Source of the DNA: Dyadobacter sp. SG02 | GTDB lineage: Bacteria > Bacteroidota > Bacteroidia > Cytophagales > Spirosomataceae | Direction: 5' to 3' | Length of the DNA stretch: 64,000 bases | Assembly (NCBI RefSeq): GCF_900109045.1 | Contig: NZ_FNYL01000012.1 | Span: 62,001-126,000, forward strand | Shown here: positions 32,632 through 41,854 of the stretch, piece by piece | How the letters are laid out: every line of letters starts with the position of its first letter | How positions within the stretch are numbered: position 1 is the stretch's first letter | Translations under genes and position numbers: made by a program | Notes under the pieces: model-generated | Told to the model about the DNA's origin: nothing | Database searches by the model: none | Seen by the model: only the letters and a program-made list of their open reading frames with translations

Positions 32632-33396
32632 ATGTCAATTTCAAAAGAATCCGAACTAACCGGCATGCAGGAAGCCAGCCGCGCGGTAGCCACCACTTTA
32701 CGCGCGATGCGTGAGCATGCGAAGCCCGGTATGACGGCCAGGGAACTCGACGATTTCGGGGGCGAAATGCTGAACAGCTTAGGCGCCAAGTCGGCACCTA
32801 AACTGACGTACGGCTTTCCGGGCTGGACCTGCATTAGTGTCAACAACGAAGTCGCGCACGGCGTACCGTCCGAGACGAAAGTTTTGCAGGAAGGTGATTT
32901 GATAAACATCGACGTTTCCGCCGAACTGAATGGCTTCTGGTCCGATAATGGCGGATCATTTGTATTGGGTGAGGATATTCATGGCCACAATAAGCTGGTG
33001 AATGCTTCGAAACGCATCCTGAACAAGGCGCTCAGCCAGATTAAAGGCGGTGTAAAGATTTCCGAAATCGGCCGGCTGATTGAAACAGAAGCCAAAAAGT
33101 CGGGCTATAAGGTTATTAAAAACCTGGCCGGCCACGGTGTGGGCCGCAGCCTGCACGAGGAGCCGCATGAAATTCTCAATTACTATGATCGCTACAATAC
33201 GACGCGTTTCCGCAAAAACAGCGTCGTGGCGATCGAAACGTTCATTTCAACCGTCTCTTCAAGCACCGCTACCGAACGTGACGGCTGGACGCTCGTGGGC
33301 TCGCGCGGCGGTTATGTGGCGCAGCACGAGCACACGATCATCGTTACCGACGGCAAACCCGTGATCCTCACGGCTATGAACGGTATTTTCGATTAA
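32632..33396 (+). CDS. map: Type I methionine aminopeptidase
   Basis: A 254-residue M24A aminopeptidase, which removes the initiator Met. Metal ligands are visible: two Asp in NIDVSAELNGFWSDNGGSF, His in LAGHGVGRSLHEEP, Glu in VVAIETFIS and Glu in AQHEHTIIVTDGK. The substrate-binding His is in INNEVAHGVPS-like text (VNNEVAHGVP). It is a compact catalytic domain without extension. The usual housekeeping copy sits near ribosomal genes, so this may be a second map gene. The stop abuts the stop of the convergent flavoprotein gene. Confidence 0.92.
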   Translation: MSISKESELTGMQEASRAVATTLRAMREHAKPGMTARELDDFGGEMLNSLGAKSAPKLTYGFPGWTCISVNNEVAHGVPSETKVLQEGDLINIDVSAELNGFWSDNGGSFVLGEDIHGHNKLVNASKRILNKALSQIKGGVKISEIGRLIETEAKKSGYKVIKNLAGHGVGRSLHEEPHEILNYYDRYNTTRFRKNSVVAIETFISTVSSSTATERDGWTLVGSRGGYVAQHEHTIIVTDGKPVILTAMNGIFD

Positions 33397-34086
33397 CTAA
33401 GACCAGAAGCCCTGCACCTGAATCCCCAGCGGCGAATCTTCCCGCTTTTTGAGCTCCTTGCGCAACCGGATACAGGTAGGGATATGCCCGGAAATATAGA
33501 TGTTCGAATTGGCCAGCGGCCTGTCGTTGGTCCATTTGAGCATCGAATGCAGCCCGCCGTCACCGTTCTTCTTTACCGGCTGAATATTCCAGTTGAAATA
33601 TTCTTTAAACTCCTCGCGGTGGTTCTCGTGGGCGATCGTAATGGCGCCGCTGATCTTGCGCGTACCGGCCAGCTGCTGCAACGCCAGGTAATGCCCGATA
33701 CTGCTCATATCGCCCAAAACGACCATTTCCCCCGCGTGCGTGGGCCTGTGCATGGTCGCACCCACGCCGACGTACGTAATGCGGTCGCCCGTGCGGAGCG
33801 TACGTATCCATTGCGCGCCGGGACCGTCCTGTTCGGCGTGGATATACAGGGTGCAGGTGCGGATATCCTCATCCCAGCCGGCGGGGGTATAATCGCGGTA
33901 AATCCCCTCTCCGACGCGTACTTTAATATGCTGGACGCGTTTCCAGCCGCTCATATCCATATCGGGGAAGTGGACGTCCACTTCAAAAAAAGTAGCAGGT
34001 TCCCAGGCCCGTATGGCCAGCACGGTTCCCGTCTTTCCAAAGGCATTTTCAAGCAAGTGCAGCGCTTTCTGTTTGATGATGTTCAT
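33397..34086 (-). CDS. Siderophore-interacting FAD/NAD(P)H protein
   Basis: A 229-residue ferric-siderophore reductase-like flavoprotein. The FAD-binding motif RxYTP appears in IYRDYTPAGWD. The NAD(P)H-binding half begins at MVVLGDMSSIGHYLALQQL and ends in NIYISGHIPTCIRLRKEL. Such proteins release iron from ferric siderophores in the cytoplasm. An AraC regulator lies 136 bases upstream on the same strand and may control it. Confidence 0.88.
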   Translation of the reverse strand: MNIIKQKALHLLENAFGKTGTVLAIRAWEPATFFEVDVHFPDMDMSGWKRVQHIKVRVGEGIYRDYTPAGWDEDIRTCTLYIHAEQDGPGAQWIRTLRTGDRITYVGVGATMHRPTHAGEMVVLGDMSSIGHYLALQQLAGTRKISGAITIAHENHREEFKEYFNWNIQPVKKNGDGGLHSMLKWTNDRPLANSNIYISGHIPTCIRLRKELKKREDSPLGIQVQGFWS

Positions 34087-34222
34087 TTTCCGTGCGATTG
34101 GTGTTGTGGTCAGGCTGACGATCCAGCCGAAATTTTACTTTACAAAACAACACGCCCGCGCGAAAAGAATAAAGAGAAAAAGAGGGGTAAAGATTGGACA
34201 AATCGCGGTTTTAGCAAAACTA

Positions 34223-35071
34223 CTATTTCCTGAATTCTTCCCGGAACTGCCCGGCCGACTTTCCGGAAACCTTTCGGAACAGCCGTGAAAAGTAAGTGTG
34301 ATCGTCGTAGCCCAACCCGAATGCGATCTCCTTTATGCTCAAATCGGTATAGTACAGCAATCTTTTAGCCTCCATCATCACTTCGTTCTGTATCCAGTGG
34401 CTTACCGGCTGGCCGGAGGTTTCCTTCACCACTTCATTCAGATAGGACGTCGTGATACTCAGCATTCCGGCATATTCGGAAGGACTTTTCACAGTTTTGA
34501 AGTGTTGTAACAAAAGTTTGCGGAATTGCGAAGTTATGGCCGACGGCCGCGTTTGCACGGTCCGCTGCAAAATCTCCTTTTCAAAAAGCGAAGTAAAAAT
34601 ACCAAGGCATGTTTTCAGCATCGATTGTATGACCGCCTGCCCGTATTGCGAAGGCGACTCGTAAAATTCCAGCAGCAAATGAAGGCTTCGCATCAGTAAA
34701 TCGGCCTGCGCGGAATCCAGGCTGACCGGAAAACCATGCAATGCATATTCGTCCACGACGGCCCGGTGGTGTTCGTCGAGCAGGCTCATGTCCACGCCGA
34801 GAAACCAACCGTAGGAGCCCTCGGTTTCAAGCGGATAATGCACCTGGCCCGGCATAATGCAAAAAACGCCGCTGCCCCTGAGCTCTATTTCCCGAAAATC
34901 GACCATCAGCCGTGCGTGGCCGTCTTCCTGGAAAAAGAAATTCCCGTGATCGTCGCGGTGGGCGTCCATATGCGGCGCATTCATCTGGTTCATCCGGTCG
35001 ATGCGGTGCAGGGAAATGCCCAGGCCCGACTCATTGCTGAGATAATGCAGGGGAATGCTCTTTTTGGGCAT
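34223..35071 (-). CDS. AraC-family transcriptional regulator with cupin sensor
   Basis: A 282-residue regulator from the ATG at 35071 (MPKKSIPLHYLSNE); an in-frame ATG at 35101 would add ten residues. The N-terminal cupin has DAHRDDHGNFFFQEDGHARL and GVFCIMPGQVHYP. The C-terminal HTH_18 shows MLSITTSYLNEVVKETSG and IKEIAFGLGYDDHTYFSRLF then RKVSGKSAGQFREE. Its 5' end overlaps the end of the M1 peptidase gene by about 40 bases. Likely targets are the siderophore flavoprotein downstream or itself. Confidence 0.9.
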   Translation of the reverse strand: MPKKSIPLHYLSNESGLGISLHRIDRMNQMNAPHMDAHRDDHGNFFFQEDGHARLMVDFREIELRGSGVFCIMPGQVHYPLETEGSYGWFLGVDMSLLDEHHRAVVDEYALHGFPVSLDSAQADLLMRSLHLLLEFYESPSQYGQAVIQSMLKTCLGIFTSLFEKEILQRTVQTRPSAITSQFRKLLLQHFKTVKSPSEYAGMLSITTSYLNEVVKETSGQPVSHWIQNEVMMEAKRLLYYTDLSIKEIAFGLGYDDHTYFSRLFRKVSGKSAGQFREEFRK

Positions 35072-37556
35072 AGGTCTCAGAAAGTTTGACCGAACGATCA
35101 AGCAGATCGGTCGCCTGCAAGATTTTGTTTTTCAAAAAGTAAGGGTAATCCGGATGATCCTTCAAAAAGGTTTGCGCGATTTCCGCCGCTTCCGGCGACG
35201 AGTGACCTGCGAATGTATTGTGCAGCCAGCGTGTAGGGAAGAAAATATCGCCCGTGAGCTGGATTTCCTGCAAAAGATCGAGCGACGGGTGGAGGTACTT
35301 CAATGCACTTTGCGCCCGTAGCGGATGGTGCAGATAGGTCAATGCGTCCAGTACCCAGGCTTCCTTTTCGCGGTTTTGTTCTTTTTTTAGCGTTTCAAAG
35401 AATGCGTCGCGGGCTGTCTCGCTGGCGCTCAACGCGGGTATTACAAACTGCATTCTAGCCTTCCGGTCGGGGTTTTTCGTCGCATTCAGCTGCTCACTCA
35501 GAATGGCTTTTCCGTCACCTTTTCCTTTCAATGCGAGCTCATAGGCAAGCGAAATCTTGTCTTCTTCGGAAAGTACGAGGCCTTTCACTTCCAGCTTGCC
35601 GGTCCAGAGCCCGTGCATTTTCTGCCAGCCGTCGTCCGTCAATGCAACCGCCTTAAATGCGCGGAAATAGGACGTCTGAATGCCTTTGTCCTTCGTGCCG
35701 TTCAAGAGCTGCCAAAGTGCCTGCTCGATCCGCTGCTGATGCGCGGCCCGCTGGTTTGCATTCAAAAACACCCACCAGCTGCTTTGCAGATTACCCAATA
35801 GATAGTCGACCAGAAGCGGGTTCTGTTCTTTGGGCAATGCATTTAATGTATAGTTTATCAGCTTTTCCGGCGCAGGGCCGTCGCCGCGAAGCAATCCTTC
35901 CCAGATATTCACCAGCATTGCTCCTTTGAAAACCGGGTCTGACACGTCCATATCATCATAATGCTCAAAAAACCATGCTTTGGCAGCGGTATCCATTTTA
36001 AAATAGCCATAACCTGTTCCGTCACTGTTCGGACAAACCAGGATTTCCGGGCATTGCTGCGCCAGCGAAACGAGCGGTTGCTCCCAGACACGCCCTGATA
36101 CGGAATCCTTCGCCTGTACAATTTTGAGTTTTTCAACGCTATACTCCGGCATTCCGGGCGTTTTCACCCACACATTGCTCCACGTAGCAATGTCCTCCGT
36201 CGTCCGTTTGTCGATAATGCCGATCAGATCGTCCCAACGCGCATTTCCGAATGAATAGGTTTTCAAATACTCACGTAAGCTTTCGCGCATCAGTTTCTCT
36301 CCTATTTTCCGCTCCAACTGCCGCATTACAATCGGCGCTTTCATATAAATGATCGCCCCGTAAAGCGTCCCGGCGTTTTTGAGGTTGCCAAGCTGTTGCA
36401 AAATCGGGTTGGTACCCGCCGTTCGATCAACCTCGTAAGCATTGGGATAATGCGCGAGCAGAAAACGCAGGTCGTGATTGATTTCCGGAAAGCTCGGATG
36501 CACGATCTTGGCCGCCATGAAATTCGCAAACACTTCTTTCAACCACACATCATTGAACCAGTCCATCGTCACCAGGTCGCCGAACCACATATGCGCCGAC
36601 TCGTGCGCGATTACGCTCGCACGCGCCATGCGCCGGTTCACCGAGGCATTTTCATCGAGAAACAATGCGGGTTCATTGTAAAAAATAGCGCCCGGATGCT
36701 CCATTCCGCCATACTGGAACGACGGCAACAGCACAAAATCAAACTTTCCGAACGGATAATCGATCGCCGTGTAATCTTCCAGCCACGCCAGCGATTGGGC
36801 GTGCAGCTTAAAAACCTCGTCCCGGTTGCGGTTCACTTTCGAGGTATCTGTTTCCCGGTAGTACATTGTCATCTCCCGGCCGTCCAGCATTCTGGTCTCT
36901 TTGAAAAACTTACCCACGGCAAAAGCAAAAAGATATGAACTCACCGGCTTCGTTTCGCCGAATTTGTAAACGCGCTTGCCATTTTCAACCGTTTGGGCGG
37001 TCAGCTTACCGTTTGAAACGGCCTCCCAGCCCTCGGGTGTCTTTAAACTCAGTTGATACGACGCTTTCAAATTGGGCTGGTCGAACAGCGGGAAGCAAGT
37101 CGAAGCGCGATCCGGCACGAAAAGGGTATACAAATAATCGTCACTCCGGTTCAGCGACTGGTCGCCCGCCGTAAAGTCGATCCCAATCTCGTTTTTACCC
37201 TTGTTTAAATGTTTTGCATCAATAACAATATGCTCATTAACAAACTGATACTCCACTTTTTCACCGTCAACACGTACCTCCTTCAAATGCCCGGCATCTG
37301 CATTAAAATCCAGCACCAGCGCTGAATCCAGCGCATTCAGCAGGAACGTAATGGTTTCCTTTCCCTCGATCTTCCCAGTCTTACCCGCCGGAATATCCAG
37401 CTCGATCTGGTAATGAATGCTATCGATGTGCTGCTTGCGGTACTGGTTCAAAGCGAACGAGACGCCTTTTTCGGGGCCTGGGCTTTGCGGGCGCGTGCAG
37501 GCAAATGCTACGCAAATGGCCGCGAGGATAAAAATCAGGGAGCGAGTAAAGGTCAT
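35031..37556 (-). CDS. M1-family aminopeptidase
   Basis: An 841-residue exported M1 metallopeptidase (aminopeptidase N type). The N-terminus (FILAAICVAFACTRPQ) is a lipoprotein signal with Cys in AFAC. The substrate-anchoring exopeptidase motif is GGMEHPG, the zinc site HESAH with the third ligand Glu in LKEVFANFMAA. A long helical C-terminal domain follows. Length is normal. It releases N-terminal amino acids from peptides in the periplasm or at the cell surface. It is divergent from an S9 peptidase, suggesting a shared peptide-use function. Confidence 0.93.
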   Translation of the reverse strand: MTFTRSLIFILAAICVAFACTRPQSPGPEKGVSFALNQYRKQHIDSIHYQIELDIPAGKTGKIEGKETITFLLNALDSALVLDFNADAGHLKEVRVDGEKVEYQFVNEHIVIDAKHLNKGKNEIGIDFTAGDQSLNRSDDYLYTLFVPDRASTCFPLFDQPNLKASYQLSLKTPEGWEAVSNGKLTAQTVENGKRVYKFGETKPVSSYLFAFAVGKFFKETRMLDGREMTMYYRETDTSKVNRNRDEVFKLHAQSLAWLEDYTAIDYPFGKFDFVLLPSFQYGGMEHPGAIFYNEPALFLDENASVNRRMARASVIAHESAHMWFGDLVTMDWFNDVWLKEVFANFMAAKIVHPSFPEINHDLRFLLAHYPNAYEVDRTAGTNPILQQLGNLKNAGTLYGAIIYMKAPIVMRQLERKIGEKLMRESLREYLKTYSFGNARWDDLIGIIDKRTTEDIATWSNVWVKTPGMPEYSVEKLKIVQAKDSVSGRVWEQPLVSLAQQCPEILVCPNSDGTGYGYFKMDTAAKAWFFEHYDDMDVSDPVFKGAMLVNIWEGLLRGDGPAPEKLINYTLNALPKEQNPLLVDYLLGNLQSSWWVFLNANQRAAHQQRIEQALWQLLNGTKDKGIQTSYFRAFKAVALTDDGWQKMHGLWTGKLEVKGLVLSEEDKISLAYELALKGKGDGKAILSEQLNATKNPDRKARMQFVIPALSASETARDAFFETLKKEQNREKEAWVLDALTYLHHPLRAQSALKYLHPSLDLLQEIQLTGDIFFPTRWLHNTFAGHSSPEAAEIAQTFLKDHPDYPYFLKNKILQATDLLDRSVKLSETYAQKEHSPALSQQ

Positions 37557-37573
37557 AAGATTAAGAATACGCT

Positions 37574-37601
37574 CAAAAATAGCACATCCATTTTAATGCA
37601 A
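37574..37601 (-). promoter_or_regulatory. Candidate promoter of M1 peptidase
   Basis: On the minus strand TATTTTTG (37574-37581) fits TAnnTTTG, with TTG (37599-37601) 17 bases upstream. It ends 18 bases before the ATG at 37556. Confidence 0.45.
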
Positions 37602-37623
37602 GACAAATCTCTGTTTCTATTCC

Positions 37624-37638
37624 GTTACGAGACGTAAC
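37624..37638. promoter_or_regulatory. Palindrome in divergent peptidase promoter region
   Basis: GTTACG, AGA, CGTAAC is a perfect 6-3-6 inverted repeat between the M1 and S9 peptidase genes, a plausible operator. Confidence 0.4.
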
Positions 37639-37672
37639 ATTTTATATATTGCTTCAAAAGTTGCACGTCGGA

Positions 37673-40042
37673 ATGAAAAACCACATTTACAAACTCCTTC
37701 TTTTCACATCACTCTGTTATATCAATAACCTCCACGCCCAATCCCTCGCCCCGCTGACCGTCGAGAAAATCATGCGGGACCCGAAAATGTGGATCGGGAC
37801 TTCGCCGACAGACATAACCTGGGCTGACGATTCCAAAACGGTGTATTTCAATTGGAACCCGGATAAAAACCCTTCCGATTCGCTGTATGCGTACTCGCTT
37901 GCAGGTAAGAAAATCAGTAAAGTAGCTCCGGCGGAAAGGCGACGACTGCCCGGCAAGAACGGTATTTACAACCGGGCCCGTACCATGCGGCTTTATGAGA
38001 AAAACGGGGACATTTTCATGATCAATTACAAGGATTTCGCGATCCGTCAACTGACGAATACCACTGAACGTGAGTCTGATCCGGCATTCGGCGTGGATGA
38101 AACGGCCGTTGTTTTCGAGCGCGGCAATAACCTTTTCAGCATTGCACTGGCTTCCGGGTTAGTCAGCCAGCTGACCGATTTCAAAACGGGCACTAAAAAG
38201 GCCGACGGCAAACCCGGCGAGCAGGAGCAATTTCTGAAAGCCGATCAGTTGGGTATGTTCGAGGTATTGAAAGAAAGAAAAGATAAAAAAGATGCAGGCA
38301 AAAAGGTTACGGAAGCCGACAAACCGGCCAGACCGAAGGAAATCCACCTCGGCGACAAGAATGTGACCAACCAGCGGGTAAGTCCCGACGGGCGGTTTGT
38401 TACCTACGCCCTTGTACAAGCGGACAAGTCCGCCAAATCCACGATTGTACCCAATTATGTAACGGAAAGCGGCTTTACCGAGGATATTTCAGCGCGGACC
38501 AAAGTCGGTGCGCCGGCTTCGGAGAGCGAGTTTTGGATATATGATGTGAAAAAGGATACCGCCAGAAAAGTCGCGACGAGCGATATTCCAGGCATTCACG
38601 ACAAGCCCGATTACCTCAAAGATTACCCTAAACTGGATACCGCCTGGAAGAAAAAGGAACGGAAAGTCATTTTTCACGGACCATTCTGGTCGGATAACGG
38701 GCAGAATGCCGTTGTGATAGTCCGTTCGCTCGATAGCAAAGACCGGTGGATCATGTCGCTCGACCCGGCGACGCTTTCGCTGAAACTCCTCGACCGCCAG
38801 CGCGACGAGGCGTGGATCGGCGGGCCGGGCGTGGGCGGTTACCCGCAAAGCGCCGGGGAAATAGGCTGGCTCGACGACCAGACGATCTACTTCCAGAGCG
38901 AAGCTACCGGTTACTCGCATTTATATACATTCAATATTGCATCAGGTAAGAAAACCGCATTAACCTCCGGGCGGTTCGAGGTGCAGAATGTGGTGCTTTC
39001 GAGAGACAAAAAGGCCTTCTACCTCATTACCAACGAAGTACACCCGGGCGAACAGCACGTGTACCGCATGCCCGTGACCGGCGGCGCGCGTACCCGTCTC
39101 ACGCACACGCCCGGCGCGCACGAGATGACGCTCTCGCCCGACGAAAAAAACCTGGCTATCCGACTCTCGAAAAGCACCGCGCCCTGGGAGCTCTATTTGC
39201 TTGATAATGCATCGGCAAAAAATGCGCAACCGGTTCAGATTACGCGTTCCGTTTCCCCCGAATTTTTCTCCTATCCCTGGCGCGAGGCGAAGGTCGTGAC
39301 GATCAAAGCCACCGACGGTCAGGATATTTATGCGCGGGTTTATGAGCCGAAACAGTCGAACGGCAAGGCGGTGATATTTGTACACGGCGCGGGTTATTTA
39401 CAAAATGCACACAAATGGTGGAGCCAGTATTTCAGGGAATACATGTTCCATAACCTGCTCACCGACAAGGGCTATACCGTGCTGGATATGGATTACCGGG
39501 CAAGCTCCGGCTACGGTCGCGACTGGCGCACCGGCATTTACCGCTTCATGGGCGGCAAAGACCTCACCGACCATACCGACGGCGCCCAATGGCTCGTAAA
39601 AACGTATGGCGTCGATCCGAAAAAGATCGGCATTTACGGTGGTTCGTACGGCGGCTTCATTACGTTGATGGCCTTGTTCACCACGCCCGACGTTTTCACG
39701 GCCGGCGCCGCATTACGCCCCGTAACCGATTGGGCGGCTTATAACCAGTCGTACACCGCCAATATCCTCAACGAGCCGCAAGCCGACAGTCTCGCTTACC
39801 GCAAGAGCTCGCCCATTTATCATGCGGCAGGTTTGAAAAACAATCTGCTGATCTGCCACGGTATGGTGGATGTAAATGTGCACTACCAGGACGTTGTGCG
39901 CCTTTCGCAACGACTGATCGAGCTGGGGAAAAACAACTGGGAGCTCGCCTCCTACCCCATGGAAGACCACGGGTTCGTGGAAGCATCGTCGTGGACCGAC
40001 GAGTACAAGCGCATTCTGAAACTGTTTGAAGAGAAGTTATAG
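37673..40042 (+). CDS. S9-family prolyl oligopeptidase-like peptidase
   Basis: A 789-residue exported serine peptidase from the ATG at 37673, preferred over an upstream start at 37649 because it begins a signal peptide (YKLLLFTSLCYINNLHAQ). The N-terminal beta-propeller (about 30-530) precedes the alpha/beta-hydrolase domain. The catalytic Ser is in GIYGGSYGGFITL, the Asp in MVDVNVHYQD and the His in MEDHGFVEA. It resembles the DPP IV/acylaminoacyl-peptidase branch. It likely degrades peptides in the periplasm. Confidence 0.93.
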   Translation: MKNHIYKLLLFTSLCYINNLHAQSLAPLTVEKIMRDPKMWIGTSPTDITWADDSKTVYFNWNPDKNPSDSLYAYSLAGKKISKVAPAERRRLPGKNGIYNRARTMRLYEKNGDIFMINYKDFAIRQLTNTTERESDPAFGVDETAVVFERGNNLFSIALASGLVSQLTDFKTGTKKADGKPGEQEQFLKADQLGMFEVLKERKDKKDAGKKVTEADKPARPKEIHLGDKNVTNQRVSPDGRFVTYALVQADKSAKSTIVPNYVTESGFTEDISARTKVGAPASESEFWIYDVKKDTARKVATSDIPGIHDKPDYLKDYPKLDTAWKKKERKVIFHGPFWSDNGQNAVVIVRSLDSKDRWIMSLDPATLSLKLLDRQRDEAWIGGPGVGGYPQSAGEIGWLDDQTIYFQSEATGYSHLYTFNIASGKKTALTSGRFEVQNVVLSRDKKAFYLITNEVHPGEQHVYRMPVTGGARTRLTHTPGAHEMTLSPDEKNLAIRLSKSTAPWELYLLDNASAKNAQPVQITRSVSPEFFSYPWREAKVVTIKATDGQDIYARVYEPKQSNGKAVIFVHGAGYLQNAHKWWSQYFREYMFHNLLTDKGYTVLDMDYRASSGYGRDWRTGIYRFMGGKDLTDHTDGAQWLVKTYGVDPKKIGIYGGSYGGFITLMALFTTPDVFTAGAALRPVTDWAAYNQSYTANILNEPQADSLAYRKSSPIYHAAGLKNNLLICHGMVDVNVHYQDVVRLSQRLIELGKNNWELASYPMEDHGFVEASSWTDEYKRILKLFEEKL

Positions 40043-40104
40043 CGGGCGGGCGAGTATATTCTAAAATTTCAAGCCCTTATATCCAGCATAAAAACGACAA
40101 CAAT

Positions 40105-40887
40105 ATGAACCGAAATTTCTCGAAGTTGAAAAGCATTTTCCTCGGCCAGGCACTCGCCATCGCATTCACCGGCCTCGCGTACGCACAGGTAGGCGTGGGT
40201 GTGAAGGCCCCCAAAGGCGCAGAAGTATACCTCGACGGCAGTCGCAAGATGCTCGACGAAAAATGGATTTACTGGGAAGGCCCGCGCTTTGCGGCCAAGC
40301 CTCCAATCAAATGGACGGTCGTGAACGACCCGGTGGATAAGGGTACGGTGATCAACTGTAACGATCCGGCGTCTGCGGGTGGCTTGTACGGCTCGGCGGA
40401 TATTGTTACCAAAAAGCAGTTCAAGGATTTCCGCGCGCATGTGGAGTTCCTGATCACGAAACCCGGTGGAAACAGCGGCGTTTACCTCCAAAACCGTTAC
40501 GAGATACAGGTGCTCGATGGCGATACCACCTCGCACGGGATGGCTGCGGTGATCAATGAATCCAAATCGCCCTATTATGCCTACAATGGCATCGGGAAGT
40601 GGAATTCGTACGATATTCAGTTCCGCGCGGCCCGTTTCAAAGACGGCAAACTGGTTGAGCAGCCCATGGTTACCCTGTATTTTAATGGTAAAAAAGTGCA
40701 TACCAACCAGAAAATCAGCCAGGTTTGGGGTGGTAAAAACTCGGGTATCGATGGCGGTAACGACGGTGGTAAGGGCATTACCGACACGCCGGGCGGCCTG
40801 AAACTGCAATCGGAAGGCCACGACGTGTACTACCGCAATATCTGGATCAAGGAAACGAACCTGGACAAGCCGGACACCAACTTCTGA
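40105..40887 (+). CDS. DUF1080 (3-keto-disaccharide hydrolase) family protein
   Basis: A 260-residue exported protein with a signal peptide (LAIAFTGLAYAQ). It is a DUF1080 concanavalin-like domain: DFRAHVEFLITKPGGNSGVY, QNRYEIQVLDGDTTSHGMAA, GKWNSYDIQFRAARFKDG and LKLQSEGHDVYYRNIWIKE are the usual landmarks. DUF1080 proteins include 3-keto-glycoside hydrolases and are abundant in polysaccharide-degrading Bacteroidota. It is followed after 18 bases by the cyclase gene, suggesting a common transcript. Confidence 0.9.
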   Translation: MNRNFSKLKSIFLGQALAIAFTGLAYAQVGVGVKAPKGAEVYLDGSRKMLDEKWIYWEGPRFAAKPPIKWTVVNDPVDKGTVINCNDPASAGGLYGSADIVTKKQFKDFRAHVEFLITKPGGNSGVYLQNRYEIQVLDGDTTSHGMAAVINESKSPYYAYNGIGKWNSYDIQFRAARFKDGKLVEQPMVTLYFNGKKVHTNQKISQVWGGKNSGIDGGNDGGKGITDTPGGLKLQSEGHDVYYRNIWIKETNLDKPDTNF

Positions 40888-40905
40888 TACACATTTTTGT
40901 AACCT

Positions 40906-41790
40906 ATGGATCACAGGGTAGTTTTTGACTTTAATATTGAATTTACCAACGGCGGGGGCATTCAGGGACAGGATTTCCGGCTCGATATCGCCGGAGAAAC
41001 CATCACCGACGCCGAACTGGCGGACTATATTATCAAAGACCTGCGGCTGTTAATGGTCGGGAAAGTCGAGATCCTCAATAAGTTCTACATTCAGGAAAAA
41101 CATAAACGGCAGCCCGTAAACCAGCCGTCGCCGGAACTGCTTATTGATCTGAGCCATACGATTTTTGATGGGTTGATCACCTACAAGGGCCTTCCGGCAC
41201 CGGTAATCTGCGATTTTCTCAGTCGGGAAGATTCAAAAGGCCGGTACGAAGAAGGTACCGAGTTCCAGATCGGGAAAATCGAAATGGTGAGCAATACCGG
41301 CACCTACATCGACTGTCCCTTTCATCGCTATGCGCATGGAAAAGACCTTTCGGAGGTAGCGCTGGAAGCATTTGCAAACCTCGATGCGATCACGATCTCT
41401 GCGATCGGCGTATTGGAAATAGGTATTGAATTTTTTCAAAACCTCGAAATCCGCAACAAGGCGGTGATCGTGCACACCGGCTGGTCGAAAAACTGGAACA
41501 CGGAAGCCTATTTCGAAAACCACCCGTTCCTCACGCGCGAAGCGGCCGAATACCTGCGAGACTGCGGCGTTAAACTCGTGGGTATCGACAGCCACAATAT
41601 CGACGACAACCGCGGTAACAGCCGCCCGGTACACACCATTCTGCTGGGTGCCGAAATCCTGATATGCGAGCACCTGTGCAATCTGGACAAGCTACCGGCA
41701 TCGGGCTACCTGTTCAGCGCGGTACCGCCGAAGTTCAAGGGAGTTGGCACATTCCCGGTAAGGGCGTTCGCCACTTTGCCGAAAGCGTGA
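40906..41790 (+). CDS. Cyclase-family (kynurenine formamidase-like) hydrolase with N-terminal extension
   Basis: A 294-residue protein. Residues about 75-290 are a cyclase/kynurenine-formamidase domain: LIDLSHTIFDGL, TGTYIDCPFHRYAHGKDL (metal-binding DxPxHR type), VIVHTGWSKNW and GIDSHNIDDN. The first 75 residues are an additional small domain (FDFNIEFTNGGGIQGQDFRL and ADYIIKDLRLLMVGKV) that I do not see in minimal cyclases. No signal peptide. The reaction, cleavage of an amide or lactone, is uncertain. A strong terminator follows. Confidence 0.85.
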   Translation: MDHRVVFDFNIEFTNGGGIQGQDFRLDIAGETITDAELADYIIKDLRLLMVGKVEILNKFYIQEKHKRQPVNQPSPELLIDLSHTIFDGLITYKGLPAPVICDFLSREDSKGRYEEGTEFQIGKIEMVSNTGTYIDCPFHRYAHGKDLSEVALEAFANLDAITISAIGVLEIGIEFFQNLEIRNKAVIVHTGWSKNWNTEAYFENHPFLTREAAEYLRDCGVKLVGIDSHNIDDNRGNSRPVHTILLGAEILICEHLCNLDKLPASGYLFSAVPPKFKGVGTFPVRAFATLPKA

Positions 41791-41791
41791 T

Positions 41792-41834
41792 TGTCAGTCT
41801 GACCGAACCCGGTCGCCGGGCGCTCAGACTGACA
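41792..41834. terminator. Bidirectional terminator between cyclase and sugar dehydrogenase
   Basis: TGTCAGTCTGA (41792-41802) pairs perfectly with TCAGACTGACA (41824-41834), with GC-rich inner pairing, then TTTATTTTA on the plus strand. It sits between two convergent stops. Confidence 0.7.
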
Positions 41835-41854
41835 TTTATTTTACTTCTTCCAGC

